Positions 12,785 through 24,925 of a DNA stretch of 64,000 nt are shown one piece after another. The stretch is taken from positions 24,896,087-24,960,086 of the forward strand of contig NC_044930.1 in assembly GCF_003576645.1 (NCBI RefSeq), written 5' to 3'. The position numbers and the translations under genes were made by a program. Each line of letters starts with the position of its first letter. Within the stretch, counting starts at the first letter, position 1. The stretch is from Ipomoea triloba. Its lineage: Eukaryota > Streptophyta > Magnoliopsida > Solanales > Convolvulaceae. Under the pieces are notes generated by a model, which saw only the letters and a list, made by a program, of their open reading frames with translations, made no database searches and had not been told where the DNA came from.

Positions 12785-12900
12785 GGTTTTTTTTAAATAC
12801 TATTAACTCTATTACAGTATCTGTTCATAACTACTTACCCACCACTTCCCGTATAAAGAGAAGGGTTTGATGCCACTGGACTACAAAGTCCTTGGCCATT
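12785..12900 (-). repeat. Truncated reverse-oriented SINE copy (family 1)
   Basis: The minus-strand head GGCCAAGGACTTTGTAGTCC and the 3' part with TACTGTAATAGAGTTAATAG are present, followed by a poly-A tail seen as T8 at the left. Part of the middle is missing. Confidence 0.6.
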
Positions 12901-13057
12901 ACCCATCGTTGTATCAATCTATTTCACTTACCCACTTCTCTATCTCTCTCTTTTTTTTTCTTTTTTTTTTTTGGTTATAAATAAATTAAAACCAACCCAT
13001 TCGATCAGAACCTGTCCAGTGGTCCAGTTTTTCTCAGAAGAGAATAGAGATGATCAG

Positions 13058-13058
13058 A

Positions 13059-13098
<40 letters not shown>
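13058..13098. repeat. TTA trinucleotide microsatellite
   Basis: About 13 tandem TTA units. Confidence 0.95.
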
Positions 13099-13643
13099 TG
13101 TACATGCATGCATGATCCAGCATATATAAGATAAAAAATATAGAACCACCGACACTTCATTGGACCTGCTATGTTGCTACTGCTTCTCATCATATCAAAC
13201 TCATCAACTACATCCTGGCAAAATAACATCCAGTGGTCCTCCTTGTTTAATACTCTCTATTATATTTTGTTTTGCAAGTATATATAATGCGATAAGATTT
13301 ATGAAAATTTTTAAGATTTTAATTTATTGGCCGGGCAGGGATTTGGAGGACCGAGTCCTGCATCTTACTATCGAAACGTGAGGTTGCCTGCTACGTAAGT
13401 ATAAAGAAATAAAGTTGTATCGTCTTGACTACTAGCTATTTATAACTTTTGGCGTAGTGATTAACGCTACTAGCTTGATTTTACAACTGTATCATAACAT
13501 GTCTTATTGAAAGCATCTTGTGCAGTTGATGTATGTTAGCAAGTGCCGGGAGGAATTGTTGATCGATTATCTTTATAGCAAATTAAAGTTATAGGTAGTA
13601 GCAAAAAGTGTAACTTTATTCTCTTATACTTGCGCAATAGCAA

Positions 13644-14138
13644 GGTTGCAAATATAGCTACTAGGCGCCTTTCTTTTTTTTTTTTTTTTTTTATAAATTT
13701 AAAAGATTAATTAAGACTTAGTAAGTATAAACTATTTAATACTTATAGTTAATACTAAAATATTAAATATTAACTAAAAAACATCTGGAATTGTAAATTG
13801 TATAAAGATTTAAAAAATCAAAACACAACACAAAGTCACAATTCACAAAGTACTAATATTGGAGTACATGATTTTGAATTTTTTATTGCATTTTTTTTTA
13901 GGTTTGCTACCAATTTGAACAATTTAGAATTATTTCACTAAAAAAAAAACATCAATTTGAGTAAAATAACCAATTTAAAAAAAAACACACAAAAATAGCT
14001 AACCAACGACCTAGACGACTGCCTAATCTGCCGCGACCTAATCGGCGCCTAGGCAACCGACCGCCTAAAACGATAATTTAGCCATAATTCTAGGCGGTTG
14101 GGCACCGCCTAACACCTAGGCACAATTTTTGTAACATT
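13644..14138. mobile_element. CCTAGGCG-type hAT-like element, copy B (inverted)
   Basis: GC-rich ends full of CCTAGGCG-like words enclose an AT-rich core. The core reads as the reverse complement of copies C and E, with AAACTATTTAATACTTATAG and ACTAAAATATTAAATATTAA. The right end GCACAATTTTTGTAAC is a worn version of the GATTTTTGCAAC terminus. Confidence 0.65.
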
Positions 14139-14802
14139 ACGCAACAATCAATGTTAGTTTAACAAAAGACTAGACGTAATAGAGTACTACATTGTAATAG
14201 AGTCAATAATATTATTATTAAAAAAAAAAAAAAAAAAAAAAAGAAGGAGGCTAGACGTGAACTTTCTAAATTCTTAGCCAACAAATTTTATTGCAATGTT
14301 GGGAAATTAAAGTAAACATTAGAAAGTAAATGTATGAGGAAAACGACAAAAAATGGTCTACCTGGTAGTAGGTGTTGGATCAACCTACGGTAGATCTAAA
14401 AGTTAACTAGCGTACGATATATACAAATATAACACGCTTTAGACAAATCTTATATATCTTTCTTCCCAAAAATCTTATATATCTTAGACGAACTGACGGT
14501 AGTGTAGGATTAACATAACCCACTCAATATATGAGTAGCCATATTATGAAATGCAAACTTAGAAAGTCCAAAAAAATTGTACCTTAAATTCGAGAGTTGA
14601 ATTCAAAGTTTAAAAGAGTTGAATTGAAAGTTTAAAAGATATGTGCAATATTTTGCTATTGAAATATGGTGTTAGTTATTATGTAAGTGAAAAAAAAAAA
14701 GGAAGTTATGTATCACTATTAGTTATAATTTTTAGTGTAATGATAAACATTTGATTTGATAATTAGTATTAGAAGATCCTCTAATAATACTTTTGAATCT
14801 TA

Positions 14803-16083
14803 GGGGGGTGTATTCAATCATGACTTCCATAGAATTTTAAAGACTTTTATGAACTTTAAAAGTTTGGAGGTATTCAATTCAAACTTTCCTCCAAACTTTT
14901 AGAGAGTATTTAAAAGTCATGCGGTATTCGATCAAGATTTTTAAAGAGTTTTTAAAAGTCATGTGGTATTCAATTAAAAATTTTAAAGAATCTTTAAAAG
15001 TCATGTGGTATTCAAAAAGTTATGAATTTGTAAAGACTTTTTAATTTTAGAACTTCTATAGACTTTTATATACTTTTCCTTCTCAAATATAAATAGTTGA
15101 AATCCAACCCCCAACCCCAAGATTTCAAAATTTTCTTTCTACCAACACTGAAGGTTTTCTCTCTCTCTCTCTCTCTCTCTCTATTTAAACTCTATTTTTT
15201 TCTCCTTATTTAAAATTTTAAACTTTATAAACCTTATACCTAAATTCAATAAATTATTTTTTCTTCATTATCCTATATTTTCTACATACCTAAACTCTAC
15301 TAATTTTTTTCTCTCTCCTAAACTTTACAATCTTCCTCTAAAAATTCAAAATAATATTATTTTTATTTCATTGTTGCTTGTATATTTTGATTTTTTTTTC
15401 TATGAACTTTTTATCCCTAACTTCTAAACTCTTTCTCCTAAATACATGAACAGAGTAAATTTTTTTATCTATCACCGTCAACTTTTACTATATGTTTCAT
15501 AATATTCATATGTTTATTCGTAATATATTTTTTCTTTTTTCTTTTTAATAACATGCTATTACGAATAGTGAACTATTGTTCACAATAGCAGTTTGATGCT
15601 ACAAAGAGAAGCACCTTGTTGTTGTTACCAGTTCCATATTGTTATTACAAATAATAGCTCTTTGCTTGATACCTAGCAGTATATCAAATATAATTTTTAT
15701 ATATATTATTCATTTTTTTTTTATTTTATGCAACTAGTAATTATTTTTTTTAATATTAATTTCTCAAGAAAAAGTAATTGTATTTTTAAATATTTTATTT
15801 GAACAATTCTATAACTATAAATTTTAGTGTTTAATATTGTTATGAATTGCTTATGAAAGTTTGTAAGGATGTATTCAATTTAGAATTTTAATGACTTTTG
15901 TAGACTTTTTAAAATAAAAAAGTTGATAAAAGTTTATGCAAGTTTTTTATACAGACTTTTATAGAGTTTTACAAAGTTTTAAAAAGTTTTGAACCACCCT
16001 ATGAAAGTCAATAAAAGTTTATTAAAATCTGTCATTTTAAAAGTTTTTAAAAATCTACAAAAGTCATGATTGAATACACCCCC
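14803..16083. mobile_element. PIF/Harbinger-like element, 1,281 bp, no transposase
   Basis: Both ends read GGGGGTGTATTCAATCATGA inward and are flanked by the 3-bp direct repeat TTA (14800-14802 and 16084-16086). A 3-bp TTA/TAA duplication with G-rich termini is the mark of PIF/Harbinger and Tourist elements. Inner repeats of GGTATTCAAT and AAAAGTC recur near both ends. The core is AT-rich and includes a CT run at 15160-15183. There is no long open frame, so it is non-autonomous. Confidence 0.75.
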
Positions 16084-16360
16084 TTAGTAAATGAGTAAAA
16101 TGCGTGAGACGTGTCTTAGAGATGAGACATATATCATTAAACATTTAACCATTTTTCTAGCTAGCTCACAATTCCATAATTAAAATGTTGTTTTAAAAGT
16201 CAAACCTGTAATTATAAAGTATAAGAAATTAAGAATTACGGAGTATATTTTATCCATTTTTTTTTTTTCAAAAAAACTTCAATAATATATTAAACCAAAA
16301 CCAATATGTACAAGTTAGGGGAGTAAGCCTCAAGTCCAAGAAAAACCAAGGCCACCCAAA

Positions 16361-16770
16361 ATGAACAAGGATCTAAGTAATAAAGACACAATTTTGTTAA
16401 CACTTAAAGACAAACTAGGCTTAAAGAAAACTAAACCTAGTTTAAACAATAAAAGGGACCTTGTCATTAACCAAGAACGTCCCAATTTTGTCAAAAATTT
16501 GATAGCTTTAGAAGTATGCCAGGATGACAAAAGCGGCCTAAAGGCCAAAGAAGCTGCAATGAGGCACACAAGCTCGCAAACTAGAACCAAAAGAGTGATG
16601 CACAGACCTAAAGTAGAAACAATGACGCACAAGCCTAAAGTAAAAACAATGACACACATATCTACAGTAAATACAATGACACACAAGCTTAAAGCAAATA
16701 CAATGACACACTGACCTAAAGAAAATACAATAACACACATGCCAAAACCAAAGACATGAAGAAGAGCAAT
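16361..16770 (+). repeat. Open frame of 117 codons made largely of a ~24-bp minisatellite
   Basis: From about 16600 to 16745 a 24-bp unit of the form ACAATGACACACAAGCCTAAAG recurs about six times with substitutions. In the plus frame this gives TMTHKPKVK-type repeats. The reverse strand is open too, as expected for a repeat whose period is a multiple of three. I do not recognise the frame (16361-16714) and see no promoter or conserved domain. It is more likely a repeat than a gene. Confidence 0.55.
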
Positions 16771-18880
16771 GGTCTATACCATAAATACCATTATGAGCTA
16801 GTGGCCAACAATGCACCAAGTAATCGTTGACATGATGAGCGGGATGATTTATATATGTAGTTTTTTACTTGTCACCCACATGACTAGACTAGGCTATTAA
16901 ATCGCCAGTAACTATAGGATAGTCTAGACCACTATCACCATTTTGAGCAAGTGACCATCAACGCACCAAATAATTGTAAGTACCAGTTAGATAGTCTGAA
17001 TCACCATCACCACTTAGAACAAGCGATCATCAAATACAAAAATTTATGATCTTTACAAGCTACTAGCTTCACGTACCGGTCACTCAGTCAGAGATGTATA
17101 TATGTATATAGTATTGAAATAGAAAAATATAAAAATGGAGTGTATAATGTTAAGTAGTGGTATAATTTTGGTGTCCCGTTCCAAAAGGGAGTAGGAAATA
17201 GTCATTACCACATAAAGTGGAGTTGGGTGCTGCACCAAAAGTTTGGCCAATAATGGCCCACTACAAAACGTACACACTTTTCCCTTAAGCTAAGCAACTT
17301 AATCACATGTTAAGTAGAGAGAAATTGTAAAATTAAAAAATTCAGAAGTGAAAAGTTTTAAAGTTTAACTGAGAAAAATTGTAAATCCCACCTTCTCTAA
17401 CAATTAAATACAACTTCATAATTCATGGAAAGAAAGTTTAGAGTGTGAAGATTAAATGTCTTTCTCATCAAGTTATTTGTAGCTCAATGATACTTTTATG
17501 ACTCTCTCAAATGAAAGATCACAGAATCAAATCTCAGTTGAGACACTAACTTTTTGTATTTTAATAAGATGAAAAAATATATATGAACTACGTTCAAAGA
17601 GGGTTAATAATACTAAAAATAGAATAATTGTGTAGAAAAGTGTTGGATCTAAGCCTAGGAAAGCAATAATAAGAAGGGATTTGAGTGCAATGTAATAAAG
17701 TGTGTGGGTCCCAAACCTAAAGCTGCAATCACGTGTGGGGGCAATGCCATTTCCTCAAAACAGGATCTCAGAGATAGATAAAGCTGCATATGCAGCTGTA
17801 GCTGCAACTCTGGAAACCTCCCCCCTCACCCACCCCTTACACGTCTGCCCTAAACTCCCAGTTTAACTTTTACCAATCATCTTCTCCACCAATTTTATAA
17901 TTATTTTATTCTTTAATTATTTTCTTTTAAAAAAAAAAAGGAGAAGAAGAAGAAGAGAGCTGAGGGTAAAAGGATATGATACTGGCTTCTTAAAATGGAA
18001 TTCAGAAGTGCCCTGCTTTTTTTCCTTTTTTTTTTTTTTCTTCAATTTATGAAGGAAACCATTAATTAATGTCGTTAGTTGGTCAATGGAGGTTGAAAGT
18101 ATATGTTGTGTACAAGAGACAAGTTTAGCATATGTATTGACATTGAAACGTTGCGCTATTACACTAATTGCAACATAAGTATAAGAAAACAAAGTTATGT
18201 AATCTTTATTATATTAATAACTATAACTTTTTGCGGAATAGTAAACCTTTGATCTTGACGACTATACAGTTGTCGAGATTAAGCTTTGAGGTTGGCGGGT
18301 GATGGGAGAATTGTTAGGCGAAGGTTTGAAGTCGAGTCTAGCATATATAATGCCATCAAAACGTGGAGTTGACTGTTACGCGAATATAAGGAAAAAAACG
18401 TTACGTCTTTGCTGCTAGTTATACCGATAAGTGTTTGACTCCATCCCTTAGCTTGATGATGGAGTGTAGGGGGGCAGTGTGGAGAGAAGGGCTGTGGCCT
18501 GGGACTGCAGCTTTAATTTAGGTTTTCTCCTTCAACTAGTTCTTGTGTGTGTATTGGTAGAGTAGAGTGGGTGTTTTTGGAAGAGTTTTGGGCTTTGATG
18601 TTAAGATCAGAGGATATATAGTTGGTCTGAGGTGAGCATGAGTATGAGTATGAGTACCATCTATATATATTGTATATCTTGTATCTCATCTTCATAGATG
18701 ATGTATATATTGAGATTATTCTAAATAGTATGAGTACCATCTATATACATTGTATATCTTGTATCTCATCTTCATATAGACATAGTGGTTGATGACAAAT
18801 AACTTTTAGTCATTTAGTTCAACCAAATTAGTCTATTTAACTTGTACCACATAATTAAGGCCATATATATAACATATATT
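16771..18880. other. Intergenic stretch without a recognised gene
   Basis: It holds a weak SINE-like stretch at about 17468-17590, a C-rich patch near 17820-17840, a G-box-like CACGTGTGG near 17732, and the palindromic CTGCATATGCAGCTG near 17784. It also holds a direct repeat: about 18649-18690 recurs at 18729-18770 (ATGAGTACCATCTATATA and following). No coding region is supported. Confidence 0.45.
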
Positions 18881-18884
18881 GGTG

Positions 18885-19391
18885 GTGTTTGGTAACATAG
18901 ATTATCAGTCAATTTTGGCTTGGTCAAACCGCCAATATGAATGTTTGGTTAATCAATTTATTGTTTCAAAATGCTAAAATTTTAAAAATTATTTTCGATA
19001 AGCTTTTTGAGAAAATAAATTATTTTTTTTCCAAAACATTCTCCAATAATTAAAAACAATAACGAGACTGTGTTGACGGATTTAGTAGTCCCATATGCCA
19101 GTCTCGTTACTCTCATTGTCTCTTCACGATACTAGGCAACGATTGCCTAGTACTGTGAAGGTAATTCGCAACTGGACATGTGATTATAATTACTATATGT
19201 TAAAATAACATAATACACTCGTACCTTAGATATCATTTTGCATGTAATCAGCTATTAACTAACAGTTAATTGATCAAAGATCTTTCTATAACTAGCTAAT
19301 GCTATCAGCTAGTCAAATTCACTAACTCAATCTACTAACAGTGAAGATATAAGTCAATCTGCTATCAACTAACAACTATTTGCCAAACACT
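18885..19391. mobile_element. 'GTTTGGTAAA' TIR element, copy a, with internal insert
   Basis: The left end GGTGTTTGGTAACATAGATT and the right end AACTATTTGCCAAACACT are inverted. Family markers such as ATCAGCTATTAACTAACAGT and AATGCTATCAGCTAGTCAAA are present. About 19066-19220 is not family sequence and looks like an insertion. Confidence 0.6.
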
Positions 19392-19924
19392 CAATTATAA
19401 GAAAAATCTTACCATTATTGGCCCAAACATGATTAGATTGGGTGATTGAGATTGTTTTGGTCCCTTACCTGCAGAATACAACATTATCTTAGAAAATCAT
19501 TTCACTCCAATTTTAAAGGCTTCCACCTACTAAGCCTACTGCTATCATGAAGCATGAAGTTCCAATAGAAGATAAATTACAAGATGTAACTCAACAATTT
19601 ATATATATTTTGTTTAATCTTGTGCTCTAACACCAGCAATAGAACCAATTCCACTTTGGACTGTTCTAGTGAGAAATCGTGTAAAAGTTTATGGGCAAAA
19701 ATTTCACTTTCTACAAAAGCATGTAATTAATGTGAATGCCTATTTTCCCATTAATTTTGTTTACTCACAAACCCATATCACAAATTTAGTAAAATTTCAT
19801 TAGATCTAGAAGGACAAAAGTGAAACAACAAATAGAAGTACGTACAGTCATGCACTTATAGTGAAAATTTTTATTGTCATGCACCAATAATGACAATGGC
19901 CACCAAATGTATGCGACAAAAAAT

Positions 19925-20757
19925 CGTCCTGTTTGGTAAAAAATAATCAGCCTATCACTCAATTTTTATGTGTTTAATTTGGCCACTATTAACCGTTTGA
20001 CTTAGTTAAAAAGCCTTTTGTAACTGTTTATTGATCTAAAACATTAAAACTCAAAAAGCTGCTCGATCAACTTTTTCAATCAATTTTTTGAGAAAGTTAT
20101 TTTGCATGCATGTAATCAGCTATCAGCTAACAGTTATTTACCAAACATCTTTCTACAATCAGCTAATGCTATCAACTAGTCAAACTCATTAACTAAATAA
20201 GAGTCATTTCTATTTTTGGTCCTATTGTTATTGGGGCATTGTCAATTTTAGTCCACTTCATTAATTTTTGCCACATTGCGGCCAGTCTTATTTAGTCCTT
20301 ACCACTTTTAGTCCACCGTTAAAATTTTCGTCAAGTGGCCGTCCTAAACAGGGGTATTTTTGGTCTTTTCATGCTTTGGTCATCTCCTTGACCCTTTGCA
20401 GTGGTTTTCCTTACACATTTTCATCCAATGAAGAGGTCCGACGAAAGCCATGGCTTTGTAATGTGGCTCACATGGCTTTCGCTGGACCTCTTCATTGGAT
20501 GAAAATGTGTAAGGAAAACTACTGCAAAGGGTTAAGGAGATGATCAAAGCATGAAAAGACCAAAATACCCCTGTTTTGGACGGTTATTTGATAAAAATTT
20601 TGAGGGTGGACTAAAAGTGGCAAGGACTAAATAAGACTGGCCGCAATGTGGCAAAAATTAATGAAGTGGACTAAAATTGGCAATGCCCTAATAACAGTAT
20701 GACCAAAAATGGAAATGACTCACTAAATAAGCTAATAATTATTTAACAAATACCCCA
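19925..20757. mobile_element. 'GTTTGGTAAA' TIR element, copy b, split by a nested element
   Basis: The left end is CCTGTTTGGTAAAAAATAATC. The right end AATTATTTAACAAATACCCC lies beyond the inserted foldback element at 20201-20721. Removing that insert with one 9-bp site copy leaves a ~300-bp element like the other copies. Confidence 0.65.
20201..20721. mobile_element. Foldback Mutator-like element (521 bp) with 9-bp target duplication
   Basis: The two halves are near-perfect reverse complements from GAGTCATTTC at the ends to a short loop near 20445-20475, so almost the whole element is a hairpin. It is flanked by perfect 9-bp repeats ACTAAATAA (20192-20200 and 20722-20730). Long inverted repeats with a 9-bp duplication fit Mutator-like elements. 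The 91-codon open frame inside is hairpin-derived and not a credible gene. Confidence 0.85.
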
Positions 20758-22193
20758 ATAACTTTTCCAGTAGTTTTATTTAGTGAGTATTATCAATTAA
20801 AATAAGCATAATTTCGTTGCATTCTTCATTATCGGAAATTAAAAAAAAAAAAGATAAAGATAAAGATAAAAGATAAAAGAAGCATCTATAGAACATATCG
20901 CCTATGTATAGCAGCATAGTTATGAGCTTTTGGTATGGCCATAAACGTATGGTCAGAAGCCAGTTATAGACATGAAGGTGACCCAACATCTATCAGTTCA
21001 AATTATTTCTGACAATATGCTGAAAAACGGTGGGTAACACAAATTCTTTTTTTTTTTTTTTTTAATAACCTAAGTTTTTTTTTTTTCTAATTTCATTGGA
21101 CTATGTCTTGAATTTTATAAATTCATTCCCAAACTTGCGAGGAGATAAATCGAACCAATTTAATTTGAAAACTCAATATCAAACTCTACACTTCAAGACC
21201 GTTGTTAGCAACAAGTCTTAAGTAATGTTTCAATTCTTATCCATTAGACAAATGCCTTAGAACGCAACACAAATTCTATGTATGAATTATTAGGTCATTG
21301 CCGGTTTCAACACTCTAGTATATATAACCTAGAACAATAACCAATTACAAAAACAAATACGAGTAATAAGAATAATAAATAAAAAATTGACATTGCAAAT
21401 TAATCTATAAATTAATATATGTAAGAGTTATGTTGGTTGTACTCATAGATTAAAAATATAAGTTATACAAAATGGAATAGAAAGAGTATCCTAATTAAGA
21501 TTATATTCTTGGCATTATTATAAAGTCGCATTTTATTTGTTCTATCTACTATTCATTGGTCAAACCAACTCTTTCTTCTTTGTTTATTTCGATTAGCATT
21601 TTTTTTTATAATTTTTAAATTTATTTTTTGTATTTAATAATACTTTTAATGTAGTTTCTAAATATATAAATTTTACATACTAATTCTAAACTTAATATTA
21701 TAAAAAATTAAATTGAATAATTCAGTCAAGCCTCGTTAACTGAACTTGACACATAAAATGAGACGGGGAGTATTATTTTTAGCTATCAAGATTAAGCTTT
21801 CTTCATTACGTAAAAAAAATAGTTAGTAACGGATGCACAATTTTATTTATTTATATTTGTATTGCAATCAACACTACGTTTCAATAGCAAAATGATGGAT
21901 TCGATTCTCCAATTCATTGCCCAATTCAACACTAGTGGATATTTTTTAAGCCAAGAGGGAAGATTAAAAAAACAAAATTTGAAAAACATTTTCAGAGTGA
22001 TGAGGGAAATTCACAGTTACTAACGGATGGTGTGCACTGAGTAAATACGAACTTATCACATTAGCCGACAAAGAATCACAAGGAGGAAAATTAACCTCGA
22101 TTTCTCATAACTAATCAACTTAAATCAAGAAGGTCAATAGATCACTCCTAAGGTCAAATTAACTTGAAAAACATTTTGCTCGACTTATAACCA
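20758..22193. other. Intergenic AT-rich stretch
   Basis: Homopolymer T runs near 21046-21086 and a copy of the second dispersed repeat near 21790-21910 (ATAGTTAGTAACGGATGCACA). No gene seen. Confidence 0.4.
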
Positions 22194-22635
22194 GTGTTGC
22201 AAAAATCCCGCATAGGCGCTAGCCGCCTGCCTAGCGTATCACCATAATCGGTGGTCTAGGCGGCCGACCGGCTAGGCAGCCATCTAGGTTGCTTAAGCAC
22301 TAACTGCCTAGGCCGACTAGGCACCGACTAGGCTGCCTAGTCAACCGATTAGCTATTGTTCTTTTTTTTTTAATTGTCTATTTCACTCAAAACGATATCG
22401 TTTTGAGCGAAATAAACCTAAATTGTTCAAATTTTAGGATTTTTAGGTTAATTATTAATATTTTAGTATTAACTTAAAGTATTAAATAGTTTATAATTAT
22501 TAGTTTTAAAAAATTTTAAAAATTTAAACAATTTTTTTAAAAAAATAAAAATAAAATAAAAAAATATGCGGGTGCCCTAGGCGCTAGGCATCACCAAGGG
22601 TCTAAGGAGCACCTAACAATTTTTTCAACCATGCT
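22194..22635. mobile_element. CCTAGGCG-type hAT-like element, copy C
   Basis: Starts CAGTGTTGCAAAAATCCCGC and ends ...TTTTTTCAACCATG, so the termini are inverted. The flanks share CTTATA on both sides, a worn 8-bp duplication. The core includes the palindrome CAAAACGATATCGTTTTG and the family text TTTAGTATTAACTTAAAG. Confidence 0.75.
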
Positions 22636-23297
22636 TATATCTGGGTGTGAATTTGGCATAAGATGAAAAATTAAAATATTGCATATATATTATAATATAT
22701 ACTACATTATATAGGTGAGCAGAGCCCTTGAGTCCTTGACCGACATTACTAATAATTATTACACACTATACTACGAGGCTAAGACCTGATTGAAACCTTC
22801 TTGGATTCAATTGCTCCATCATCAAATGCTATCACGCTGGGAATATATTCATAAGCTTTTCCAACCCCATAAACTAAAGTAGGTTATATCAATCTTATCA
22901 TGAATAGTGCGTACATACATACATTCTTTTTAGTACACTAATCGTACATGTATGTATGTAAAGTATCATGTTACATACATTTAAATTTATGTACTATCAG
23001 GCGGAGATTTGAAAACTGAGTTCAACATCATAGCCGACACTGACTACTAAGTATAAGGAAATAAAATTTCATTTTCTCTACGGCGCTATTTATAACTTTT
23101 AGTATAGTAATAAGCATTTGATTTAGACAATTAGTATCCGGATATGTCTCGCTTACTGTACGTATAGTTGAAGCTGGCAACTAACAAATATTAAAAGTTG
23201 ATTTAACCAATCTTACCTGATCTAGCTATGTTAATATGGAGTACCATTTCTTTTTTTGTTTTTCTTTTTTAATTTTTTAATTGATACATACTAATTA

Positions 23298-23352
<55 letters not shown>
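23298..23352. repeat. Compound CA-TA microsatellite
   Basis: A CA run followed directly by a TA run. Confidence 0.95.
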
Positions 23353-23354
<2 letters not shown>

Positions 23355-23749
23355 ACAAGATAAATTCATATTGAAATTTACTATCTAAAAGAGAGTACAA
23401 CTTAGTAACTTATCACTAAATATAGTATTGTGTCATTTTTCACATATATGTGTGTGCGCGCTCGAGAGAGGGAGAGAGATGCGTCATATTCAATAATCAA
23501 TGTGAACCTACCATATATGCATATATGGACCATATAGAAGAATATTATTTACCCTAACAGTTTATAACTTTGATATTGCATCAACTTTTTAAAGACTTTT
23601 TATAATTTAATTTAAGTAATTAAATTGGGAATTCACTCAAATTATTTATATTTTTATGATATCTAATATTCATAAATGAACTCCTTTTTTTGTTTTGTTT
23701 TTTTTTTTTATTTGAGCTATCTAGTATATTTTCATAATTATAATTTTTT

Positions 23750-23753
<4 letters not shown>

Positions 23754-23787
<34 letters not shown>
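23754..23787. repeat. TA microsatellite
   Basis: About 17 TA units in AT-rich DNA. Confidence 0.9.
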
Positions 23788-23789
<2 letters not shown>

Positions 23790-24600
23790 CAGGTTCAAAT
23801 GTGAATAAATCTTAATGTAAAAAAAAAATGCAGACTAATGCTTGTCGTCAATTTAGAATAATCAATGACTCTAGAATAAGGAGGAAATTGTGGCAACAAT
23901 TTCATAATATTATAAATTCTGAACATACCACACGTAAAGTTTTAAAGTACATCCGAGGATGTATAAAAGTGCACTCAAGTCAATTGTACTTTAACATATC
24001 AACATATGCATTCTAAAACTCTGTGCAATGCGCATGCATGCACATCTAAAGTTTGAAATATTAACAAAATTGATACCACGTACATTTTTTTCTTATGATA
24101 TATAGTCGTTGATCATCTCAGATTGACGATTAACATTAGTATGTATTTTTTTAACAGGAAATTTGTTTTTATTTGATTCATCTCCAAATTTAAACGAAAA
24201 TAAAGTTTATTAATCACAGTGAACTTAAATAATAACTCACACCACATGCACCATCACTGTAACTTGAAGCACTCATTGATCAATGTTAATATCTATTCTA
24301 AATTTCTAATATTGTACGAGACATTATCTATACATCTATAGTACGTGGTAATGTATTGTGACGAATATTTTGATGTATTTTTAAAGTTGTTGCGTTGTAC
24401 GAGGAAAATCAGAAGTCCTCCCGTTTGTCAATGTTTTCGATGAAAACATGTTGTCTTTATCATTGCTATCTAGCTCGTTCTTTTAATTGTTAATTAGTGC
24501 TAATTTAGATCATTAAGCGTCTAATTAAATTTTTAAGAAATAAATTCTTGTGCAGAAAATTAGAAAAATATTGTTACGATTGAATTGCCATATGATAAAT
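23788..24600. other. Intergenic stretch without a recognised gene
   Basis: AT-rich sequence with a palindromic GCATGCATGC near 24030. Short open frames show no recognisable domain. Confidence 0.4.
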
Positions 24601-24619
24601 ATATAAAGTATGGGTTTAA

Positions 24620-24925
24620 ATGAACTCCCGAACCGCTCGGTCAAAATTCAACTTCAATTTGGTTAACTTTGAATTCGAGCTGAACTCGAGTTGGCTCGTT
24701 TTGCAATCGAGCTAAACTCGAGTACAAATATTTTAGGCTCGTAACTTGCCAAGTCGCTCGCGAGTTACTCGGTCAATGCTCGACTTGAGCTCGATCAAGA
24801 TCAAATTTGAGTCGAACTCGAGTCGGCTCATTTCGTAACCAAGCAGAGTTCGAGCTTCAATTTTCTTGATCAAAATTGAGCTCACTTATTATTTATTGAG
24901 CTTGACTCGATTCATTTACAACCCT
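24620..24925. repeat. 'GAGCTCGA/CTCGAGT' rich repeat element
   Basis: About 300 bp packed with short words of the GAGCTCGA, AACTCGAG and GGCTCGTTT type on both strands, opening AAATGAACTCCCGAACCGCTC and ending GACTCGATTCATTTACAACC. Sequences of this style are common small plant repeats. No terminal duplication was identified. Confidence 0.5.

Noticed and set aside
16330..16819. Minus-strand open frames over the 24-bp minisatellite
   Set aside because: They arise because the repeat has few stops on either strand; no domain or promoter is seen.
17760..17830. A microRNA precursor around CTGCATATGCAGCTG
   Set aside because: I checked by eye for common conserved plant miRNAs and found none; the palindrome is too short for a typical precursor.
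20268..20543. 91-codon open frame in the foldback element
   Set aside because: It runs through the hairpin arms and loop; nothing supports a protein.
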